Shown here: in pieces, positions 56,156 to 64,000 of the stretch
Layout: every line of letters begins with the position of its first letter
How positions within the stretch are numbered: position 1 is the first letter of the stretch
Source: Chamaecrista fasciculata
Taxonomy: Eukaryota; Streptophyta; Magnoliopsida; Fabales; Fabaceae
Length of the DNA: 64,000 nt
Direction of reading: 5' to 3'
NCBI GenBank assembly: GCA_003254925.1
Contig: QANZ01027032.1
Location: forward strand, 120,663 to 184,662
Notes under the pieces: model-generated
Told to the model about the DNA's origin: nothing
Seen by the model: the letters and a program-made list of their open reading frames with translations, nothing else
Databases searched by the model: none
Translations under genes and position numbers: made by a program

Positions 56156-58973
56156 TCAGGAAGGCCTTCTGTATCCATGCCTAACAGGGGAGCGTGACCT
56201 GCTCCGATCACGGTACCGGTCTCTGCCTCCATCCCTTCCATTCCTCAACCTAGAATCCATTCCTCTACCTCCATCTCGATTAATTCTACCATCCCGGTCC
56301 CGAGGCCTCTCACGATCCGAGTCTCTGTCTCTGTACCTATCCCGCTCCCTGTCTCGGTCCCGTTCCCTGTCTCTATCTTTATGCTTATCCCTATCACTTG
56401 AATCACTACGTCGCCTTCTCTCATGCTCCTTCTCCCTCTGCTTCCTCCGCTCTTCTGCTTCCTTCTCCCGGGCTAATCTTTCTTCTTCCTTAGCCTTCTC
56501 CTTAGCAACCTGAAAAATGATCTCAAACTTAAATTATGATAAGGACTCAAAACAGTTTAATTGTTTGAATCAGCTTATGACAACAAAATTCACCTTGTGC
56601 TCATTTATAAAGTCACGAACCATGCCATAACCAACATGTTGCTTCCCTGTGACATGAGACTGAGTTCTCTCTGCAGCATCATTTGCTACAAGAAAAGAAC
56701 CACATGTTTCACAAAGTGCCATCTTCTTCTCCTGAGCAAGCATCAGTACCTTGTCAGTTTGAGGTTGTTGAGTTAGGGCTGTCTTCTCAGCATTAAGTGT
56801 CTCCACCTGTAGACAAAACCAAAAAATTTAAAAGCAATTCATGCCAATCTCACAGTGAACATTTTTCAAATTGGCCAAAGGTAAAACTTTGGTACTTCTC
56901 TTCCATGATAGCTTTGGAGAACTAATATATAAATTAACGGGGAAAGTAAAGGGAAAAAAAGGGTTCCATTAACTTATGCACCTTTCTCATTAGAGCTTCG
57001 GCTTCATCAACCTTCCCAGCTTCTCCAAGAGATTCAACTTGTTCCAGAAGGTTCTTTATTTTCTCCTCCAGGACTGATAGCTGTTCAGACTTCTCAACAG
57101 TCAGTGGAGGTGGTGGTGCTGGTTCCACCTCCTGAGCAAGACGCTCTCGTCCACGCCTTACTCTTCTATCCAAGTCCAATACCTGAAAATAACGCCAAAA
57201 GATACAATAAATAATTCTCAACATATCAGCAAGGAAAAAAAAATCTTCGGGTGTCGGAGGGCGGATATGGAATTTGACCTACCAATTTCTCACAAAACTG
57301 AGCAAGTTCAGCTTCAAATTTGGGCACAAAAGCATCATGTCTTGGGGAATTCTCAAAACTGAAAACATCAACATAGAAAATATCCATAAAAACTGAAAAT
57401 CAATTATCTAAGTACTGTACTAATCACTAAAAAGAGTATACTGATGCCAATTACTTTCATTTATAGACATATTTTCCTACACAACATGGATGCATGTGAC
57501 AATATAAAATGAGCACATGACAGCAAAATCTCAACATATCAGGCTAGGCATGAAAGCAAGATTGGTAAGGTAAATTTACATTGACCACAGCACCACCAAT
57601 TGGAGCAGAGATATATCAAATATGATTTAAGTGGAGCATCCAAAATTTTTATTCATGTAGGGAGAAAGTTAACTTCTTCTACAAGTTTTTTATTAGAAAA
57701 CAATTCATTAAAGAAAAGTATTTTGTAGACTCTCTCAAGGGACATAAAAAATCACTTATTTGTAGACTCCCTCAATTTCATGGAATATGTTAAAAACAGT
57801 ATAGGCTGCTTAGTTTATTGGATAAAATGTGGATTACTTCACAAACACTATTGAACTCCCCAACTTTTTGAGTGTCTTTGAAAAGAAGGGGGAATCCTTT
57901 AGATGTGTGCCAGAATAGCACTGTCATTGGTAGGGAAGATGCAAGAGTTTCTAGTGTCCAAAATTAGTCTCTTAAAATACTGCCAGACAGCAGTTTTCAT
58001 ATGGTTTGAATGAGCTATTCTGTTGGTTGTAAGGTAATCTATGGCATCTACTCGAAGATATGGCAAAGATGTTCAATCAATCGTCCTTATTCTTGATCTC
58101 CTCTTGTCCTTACTTTCCTAGTAAAAGCTTTATTCTTACCCAACAAGAAGGAGAAGGGGGAACAATCCTACACGCAACATTTTAAATGATAATTATATGC
58201 ATAGAAGACTAATGGCACTTTTGCAATAGAAGCATATGAGGAAGATCAGTCTAAGATCAATGCAGAAAACTATATGCTCATATGGTCATGTTTAAAAATC
58301 AGGATTTGTACACCAGTAAATGCAGCAATTAGATTCTTGCACCTACCTAATATCTATATTAGAAAAACCAATACTGCTCATTCACATAACACTAAATTAC
58401 ATATAAATATAATGAACTTAATTGTTCACCTCTCTTTCAACTTTTGGTCATGTATTCTAGGACAAGGCCCTGCAGCAAATTAAGCCAAAATAGATAACAT
58501 CAGAAATTAATATTAATATCAAGTCATTATTTCTTTCGAACAGCTTTTAATTGACCAGTAGAAAGATATTATATTGCAAATTATTCAAAACTCGCTACAA
58601 ATTTATCAATTGAAGTATTGAACTCGGACTTCCTAACATCAACTAACCACAAAATATTTTAGATACGGAAGGAAACAAAACCAAACTAAAACGCACCCAG
58701 ATCACTGCGTGTGTTGACGAAAAGATCGTGAGGGCAGAACCGAACCATGTAGAATCCACAGACTTCTTTATCGTCCCAAGTAACTTCCTTGTATCCCTTT
58801 CTCTCCTCCTCGGTCAAATTACGCGCTAAATTTGACAACGCGAATCAAGCAAAAGTTAAGTTCGTCCGATTTATACTAATTATGACAAGTCCCGATTAAA
58901 ACAGTTGAGAATGAGAGAGTTCAAAGGTACCTGCACCCATAAGTTCGTCAAGGAGAGCTCGCTGTGCATCCAT
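56156..58973 (-). CDS. LUC7: LUC7-like U1 snRNP-associated protein (7 exons)
   Basis: Exons (minus strand, 5' to 3') 58931-58973, 58697-58825, 58430-58469, 57283-57358, 56982-57182, 56594-56806 and 56156-56509 join in frame to 351 residues. The third exon has only 40 bases. LUC7 proteins sit in the U1 snRNP in the nucleus and help choose 5' splice sites. The first zinc finger is CCCH: C37, C45, C60, H64, within CGFYMVRFCPH and GPCPRIHD. A coiled-coil region follows (about 97-170, LTVEKSEQLSVLEEKIKNLL). The second finger is C2H2: C195, C198, H214, H220 (ALCETCGSFL...HVTGKQHVGY). From about residue 235 the protein is highly charged (VAKEKAKEEERLAREKE), then Arg/Asp- and Arg/Ser-rich, ending SRSRSPVRHGYRRPS. 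It is complete. Paralogue assignment (LUC7A, B or RL) is not attempted. Confidence 0.95.
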
Positions 58974-59207
58974 GGTTTCGAGATGAAGGAAGAAGAAAAT
59001 CGTAATTTCTCCCCAAGTTAACGAAATTGCAATTACAATTTAGACTGGACTGTGCCCAGGGTTTTGTGTGAGTGAAGAAGGATCGGGTCTTTGAGCTTAG
59101 GGTTTGGTTACGAAGGGAGCTACTGCACGAAACCGAGTAAAGCAAGCATATGAATATGACATAGTAGTACACAATCTTGTTTAAAAGGAAAAAAAAAAGA
59201 AAAAAAA
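58974..59207 (-). promoter_or_regulatory. 5' UTR and promoter of the LUC7-like gene
   Basis: The short region upstream of the LUC7 start is bounded by a foldback element from about 59208. Both the 5' UTR and the core promoter must lie here or in the element. Confidence 0.4.
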
Positions 59208-59605
59208 GATAAATTATACTTTGCTATCCTCTTCTATATACCGATTTCACTTTGGTACCCTATTCTTTCAAAAGTAACACTTTGGTACCCTGTTCTTTGC
59301 ATCGTTAACATTTTAGTACCTTGTTCTTTCAAAAGTGACATTTTAGTACACTGTTCTTTGCACCGTTAACATTTTGGTGCCTTGTTCTATGAATTGATTT
59401 CACTTTGGTATCATGTTCTTTCACGATTTGTTACCATGTTCTATCTTTTATAGGGTACCAAAGTGTTAACGGTGAAGAAAACAAAGTACCATAATGTTAA
59501 CGATGCAAAGAACATGGTACCAAAGTGACATTTTTGAAAGAACATGATACCAAAGTGAAATCGATCCATAGAACAGGGTACCAAAGTGTAATTTTAAAAA
59601 AAATT
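59208..59605. mobile_element. Foldback element A3 in the LUC7 upstream region
   Basis: The left arm starts GATAAATTATACTTTGCTAT and the right arm, reversed, AAAATTACACTTTGGTACCC. TTTGGTACCCTGTTCTTTGC and CACCGTTAACATTTTGGT words are mirrored, as in A1. The ends have decayed and no 9-bp duplication can be read. Confidence 0.75.
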
Positions 59606-59704
59606 ACTTTTTAATCCATGAAAAGCAAGTTTTGTCACACTCTAGTCCCTAGATTGAGTATTTTTCAATTCACCTATATTCAGATATTATATGATTTTGA
59701 TATA

Positions 59705-60062
59705 AAATAAATAGGCTAAAGTGCACTTTTGGTCCCATAACTTTGGCAAAGGTTTCAATTTGGTCCCATAACTTTTTTTGTTGTAATTTTGGTCCCATAA
59801 CTTTTGAAAACGTCTCACCTTTGGTCCCAATAATGATTTCCATCCATTATCTGCCACTAAAGATGATATGACATACTGAGTTGGATGATGACGTGACAAA
59901 TATGAGTGAAGTTATGGGACAGATGGAAATCAGCTTGGGACCAACGGTAAGACGTTTTTAGAAGTTATGGGACCAAATTAAGACTTTTGCCAAAGTTATG
60001 GGACCAAATTGAAACCATTACCAAAGTTATGGGACCAAAAGTGCATTTTAGCCAAATAAATA
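59705..60062. mobile_element. Foldback element D3 (Mutator-like, 9-bp TSD)
   Basis: The body at 59714-60053 is flanked by the perfect duplication AAATAAATA (59705-59713, 60054-60062). The ends are GGCTAAAGTGCACTTTTGGT and the inverse of GGCTAAAATGCACTTTTGGT. The centre carries GATGACGTGAC and CTGCCACTAAAGATGATATG, also found in D4. Confidence 0.9.
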
Positions 60063-60197
60063 TTATATGATTTTAAAACCACAATTATGATATTAAATTT
60101 TAAATTAATAATATGTGATCTCTATTTTTTTGTGATCTCTTTAAAATTGTAATCTTAACTCTAATTAAAACTATAAAAATAATTTTAATTTTTTAAT

Positions 60198-60491
60198 GTT
60201 AACAATGAGTAAACTATCAAATTGGTCCCTGGATTATTGGCTCGCTGACAGATTGGTCCCCGAATTTAGGAAATTGACAAATAGGTCCCTGAATTTTTCT
60301 AACGAGTCAAATAGGTCCCCGAATAACATGCACAGAAGGACCTATTTGACAAATGTTAGAAAAATTCGGGGACCTATTTGACTCGTTAGAAAAATTCGGG
60401 GATCTATTTGTCAATTTCCTAAATTCGGGGACCAATCTGTCAGCGAGTCAATAATCCAGGAACCAATTTAGTAGTTTACTCTGTTAACAAT
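60198..60491. mobile_element. Foldback element I (Mutator-like, 9-bp TSD), near-perfect hairpin
   Basis: The 276-bp body at 60207-60482 is flanked by the perfect duplication GTTAACAAT (60198-60206, 60483-60491). The left arm reads GAGTAAACTATCAAATTGGT and continues GGATTATTGGCTCGCTGACA. The right arm is its inverse with very few changes over more than 80 bases, so the arms are younger or better preserved than in other copies. Confidence 0.9.
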
Positions 60492-61689
60492 TATAGTTTC
60501 TCTCAATTCAAGATCGCTCTTTCTTCTTTTTTATTTTTCAATTCAATTTATTATTTATAAATGTAATATTGATAATTTTACAATTTACATGCACTCTACA
60601 CATGTTATGAATCAATTAAGTCCGCAAATAAAGATTGAAGACATCCTCTCATCTGCACCTTCAATTCTTGTATTATAATAGAATATGTAAAACTTTCATT
60701 TTGATCCTTAAACTTGTCTCTTCGTTTTATTATTAGTCTAAAATGTAATTTGTTTGAATTTTATCGTTATTTTGAACTTGAATAGTTGAGATAAACCATT
60801 TTTCTATCATATGCATCATAATAAGTGAACTGACAAATAATTCTTAATCACAAATTAAAAATGAATTTGTAACTATTTTTTTCTAGTAATATTTCAACTC
60901 AAAAATCTCCGAAATGTCCTTAATAACCAACGAATAACGAGTGTTTTTCCTTGCGTTAATCCTACTTCAATGGAAACTTAGGATGAGTCAATCTACTTGT
61001 TAAAAAAATTCTAGTGAAACATCTTTCAAATTGAAAATAAGTTCAGTTCTACATGAGGCATTGCCCCAATAGTATTGTATGCTGATTTTTACTCATTCGC
61101 TATAGCTTCAGCCTTCAAATCGTATATAAAAGGGGAAAGGATCCTTCGCAATACTACACCTTCTTCAGTACTGCATTGACCAATAGAAGCCCGCCACATG
61201 TATACCACTGCAGAAAGTGCACTATGGTAGAAGATCCATTGTCATATAAGACTCACTTCTTCTCGGTTAAATCTAAAATTATGTGTTTCTTTATTAAAAA
61301 TGAAACGAGGCAGTTTTGTTTTTTTTAAAGACAGATTAAAAAAATGCAAGTGCCAATTGCTAAATGTTAAGTGTCCAAGTATGGACAATTTTTGTTGTTG
61401 TTATGTATATCAGAAAAGTGGACAAAATCTTAGTAACAAAAATAAAAAAAAAATAAAACAAAACGAATGGCCATACTTGTAAAACCAAACCGCAAGTGTA
61501 TATAACCACAAACATCTCTTATCCAAAAATCCAATTTTCTGTGGCTTTCCTTCACTTTTTCTGTATTCACATTCCACCATATTATATTACCACACACCCC
61601 ATTATTCTTCTTCTTAGCACAAACACAAATAACACATAGCTAGCTAGCTAGCTAGCTATCCATCCAATAATATCATCATCATCATCACA
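60492..61689. other. Intergenic stretch and promoter of PEX11B
   Basis: About 60690-60790 carries one arm of a degraded foldback element (TTCATTTTGATCCTTAAACT). The rest is A/T-rich. Just before the start codon lies a (GCTA)n tract (about 61636-61660) and a (CAT)n-like tract in the 5' UTR. No further gene is supported. Confidence 0.5.
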
Positions 61690-62400
61690 ATGAATGACAC
61701 AGTCGATAAGCTTGTGGTCTTCCTAGCCAAGCGAGATGGTATTGATAAGCTGGTCAAGACCTTCCAATATGTCTCCAAGCTTGCCAATTGGCGCGTGGAA
61801 GCCACGCACCCCGACATCGCGAAGCGGTTCAAGAATTGGGAAGTGGCCTCCGGCCTAAGCCGGAAGGCCTTCCGGACCGGACGGTTCTTGACCGGATTCA
61901 ATGCGCTCCGAAGAAACCCGGGCGCGACCCGAACCCTCCGGGGTCTGGCAGTTTTGGGAAATGCGGGTGAGATGGTTTACTTCTTTTTCGACCACTTTCT
62001 TTGGCTTGCAAGAATTGGGACAATAGATGCTAACTTGGCAAAGAAAATGAGCTTCATTTCAGCATTTGGGGAGTCACTAGGGTATGTGTTTTTTATTGTG
62101 GCAGATTTCTTGTTGATTAAGGAAGGGATTAAGAAAGAGAGGAAGATTAGAAGAAAAAGATTAATTAGTTCCAAAGAAAGATTATTAGAGAAAGAAGAAG
62201 AAGAAGATGATGAGAGTGTGATTAAGAAAATTAGGGTTGATAGAGTGATGAGATTAATGGCTGTGGCTGCAAATGTTGCTGATTTGATAATTGGTTTAGC
62301 AGAGATTGAGCCTAATCCATTTTGCAACCATGCTGTGACACTTGGGATTAGTGGGTTGGTTTCTGCTTGGGCTGGTTGGTATAGAAATTGGCCATCTTAA
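61690..62400 (+). CDS. PEX11B: Peroxisomal membrane protein PEX11B (single exon)
   Basis: An intact frame of 236 residues starts MNDTVDKLVVFLAKRDGIDK and ends AGWYRNWPS. PEX11 proteins sit in the peroxisomal membrane and drive elongation and proliferation of peroxisomes. Typical segments are LVKTFQYVSKLANW, NWEVASGLSRKAFRTGR (amphipathic membrane-shaping helix), NAGEMVYFFFDHFLWLARIG and FGESLGYVFFIVADFLLI. A basic then acidic loop (KKERKIRRKR...EKEEEEDDESV, about 155-180) precedes the C-terminal membrane part. The end GLVSAWAGWYRNWPS matches plant PEX11B rather than PEX11A or PEX11C-E. The length equals the family's and no introns are present, as in the Arabidopsis gene to my knowledge. The codons of the first 90 residues are much richer in GC than the rest. 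Confidence 0.95.
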   Translation: MNDTVDKLVVFLAKRDGIDKLVKTFQYVSKLANWRVEATHPDIAKRFKNWEVASGLSRKAFRTGRFLTGFNALRRNPGATRTLRGLAVLGNAGEMVYFFFDHFLWLARIGTIDANLAKKMSFISAFGESLGYVFFIVADFLLIKEGIKKERKIRRKRLISSKERLLEKEEEEDDESVIKKIRVDRVMRLMAVAANVADLIIGLAEIEPNPFCNHAVTLGISGLVSAWAGWYRNWPS

Positions 62401-62520
62401 TTCATATATTACTTCTGTAATTTTCTTAATTTCTCCTCAAAACCAATATTGAAGTTTTTTTTTTTTTTTATATATGTGAAAAATAATACTTATTTAATTT
62501 ATATATAGAGGTTTATTTTA

Positions 62521-62924
62521 GGTTAAAGTGCACTTTTGGTTCCATAACTTTGACAAAGATCTCAATTTGGTCCCAACTTTTTTGTTGCAATTTTGGTCCC
62601 ATAATTTTAGCAAATGTCTCAATTTGGTCCTATAACTTTTTTTGTTGCAATTTTGGTCCCATAACTTTTGAAAATGTCTTACCATTGGTTCCAAGCTGAT
62701 TTACATCCATTATATGTCGTTAAATTCACTTCACTCATATTTTTCACGTCATCATTCAACTCAGTATGTCAGATAATCTTTAATGGCAAAAAACGAATGG
62801 AAATCAGCTTGGACTAACGTTGAGATGTTTTCAGAAGTTATGAGACCAAAATTGCAACAAAAAAAGTTATTGGACCAAATTGAGACCTTTATCAAAGTAA
62901 TGGGACCAAAAGTGCACTTTAGCC
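62521..62924. mobile_element. Foldback element D4 downstream of PEX11B
   Basis: The body begins GGTTAAAGTGCACTTTTGGT and ends with the inverse of GGCTAAAGTGCACTTTTGGT. Subterminal TTTTGGTCCCATAACTTTTG words are shared with D1-D3. The flanking 9-mers (TTTATTTTA, TTGTTTTAT) agree poorly. It begins about 120 bp after the PEX11B stop codon. Confidence 0.8.
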
Positions 62925-64000
62925 TTGTTTTATAACCATTCACAAACATTTTTTTTTCCGGGTGTGCTTCTTATATAGACATTTTGTGTTATGAAGAGTA
63001 TGTGTGTAGATTAATGTCGAGTAATGATTCTGTCAGAAAAAAAGATAAAATAATTATATTATGTATCTTCTCTTTGTTTTAAAACTTGAAATTAAGTAGA
63101 AAGACAATAGAAGTTAATTCTTAATATCCTGTAATTATTTGTTTCACAAAATTAAAATAGTATTGATATTTCATAAAACTCTGCTTCTTTTATATTTTCC
63201 ATTTCTTCTCCACGCTTCATTCTGATTCGAATAAATCTTAAGCGAATTAAGTTGTAGTAAGTAAAACTTTATTTTGATTGCATAGTACCATTTTCCATTT
63301 TTTGTGAGTCAAAGACCATCTTCTTTTTTCTTTGGTCATTAATACCATTTTTCATTAAAAGATTCAATCACCAGAGTAAAAATAATAACGGGGTTAACTA
63401 TAATGAAAGGACTAGTCTTTTATAATTATCAATTCATGTTTGAATCCTCATTAAAATAAATATTGACATTGAATATTTGATAATATCTTAAATAAAATTG
63501 TCTAAATATTCATAAATTAAACTCTTATAGGTTGGGCTGACCCAATAATTTGGCACTTACAATAATTTTGATTCAGCCCAATCTAGTTTTATCACTCACG
63601 AGATTAGTGAGTTGGGCTTGGCTTGGGGTGGTTAGTATATAGATTAAGGCATAAAGCTACCCAAAGAGCAAACAATAATTTTAACTTCAAATTTCAAATC
63701 CACATAAAAAAAAAGATAATGTCAAATTTTATTTGATAATAGGGTAATTATACGGAGAGATACATAGTTTGAATTATCTATTTTTTAATCATTAGATCTA
63801 GTTTTTTTAATTTTGAGATCTGTGTATATTTTTTTAATTTATAAAATGTAAATCTCAATATTGAAAAAAATTAGATCCAATAATTGAAAAGTAGATAATC
63901 CAAACTATTCAACTCTTCAAAGTGTCACCCTTTATAATAATTATAATTTTATAGGCATATCTATATATAACTATAAAGCTGAGTTCTGGGGTTCTCATGT
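62925..64000. other. Gene-free right end of the window
   Basis: A/T-rich, with no gene or clear repeat recognised. Confidence 0.5.

Overview
This is a strongly A/T-rich window of nuclear DNA from a flowering plant, almost certainly a eudicot. It has spliced genes with short exons, plant-specific gene families (NIN-like transcription factor, plant PEX11B, plant catalase), many poly(A)/poly(T) and (TA)n tracts, and a dense load of short transposons. I cannot name the species from sequence alone. The window is an assembled scaffold: it holds one 10-base N gap at 50239-50248 and a single N at 43711.

Genes, left to right: the last exon of a pentatricopeptide protein resembling PTAC2 (90-200, +); an eleven-exon membrane-anchored M14 zinc carboxypeptidase (1796-6895, -); an eight-exon catalase (12540-15774, +); a four-exon NIN-like protein with GAF-like, RWP-RK and PB1 regions (23035-26456, +); an RNase H-like pseudogene (about 30651-31130, -); a two-exon glycerol-3-phosphate transporter of the major facilitator superfamily (33896-35625, -); a three-exon F-box protein (45162-46098, +); a ten-exon COG7 Golgi tethering subunit (47840-53150, +); a seven-exon LUC7-like U1 snRNP protein (56156-58973, -); and a single-exon PEX11B (61690-62400, +). 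I rebuilt exon by exon the models of all these genes except the first and the pseudogene. Each stays in frame through every junction and matches the usual family length. They do not form a pathway; catalase and PEX11B are both peroxisomal, but 46 kb apart.

The space between genes is mostly transposon debris. (1) At least fifteen foldback elements of about 250-570 bp have arms made of repeated words such as TTTGGTCCC or TTTGGTACCC, and nine of them are flanked by perfect or near-perfect 9-bp target duplications, as expected of Mutator-like elements. (2) Thirteen very small insertions (12-28 bp, plus one of 112 bp) consist of a run of A (or T) next to a few bases, often GGCC, and are flanked by 13-17 bp target duplications. 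They look like extremely truncated products of target-primed reverse transcription. (3) There are also a tRNA-type SINE, two terminal-repeat retrotransposons in miniature, a Harbinger-like element with a GC-rich insert, a Helitron 3' end, and LTR-like fragments.

Several insertions sit where they could matter for expression: in the proximal promoter of the catalase gene, in the 3' UTR of the NIN-like gene, in an intron of the carboxypeptidase, and between the glycerol-3-phosphate transporter and an isolated island at 40.3-40.65 kb that carries three matches to the PHR1-binding site P1BS.
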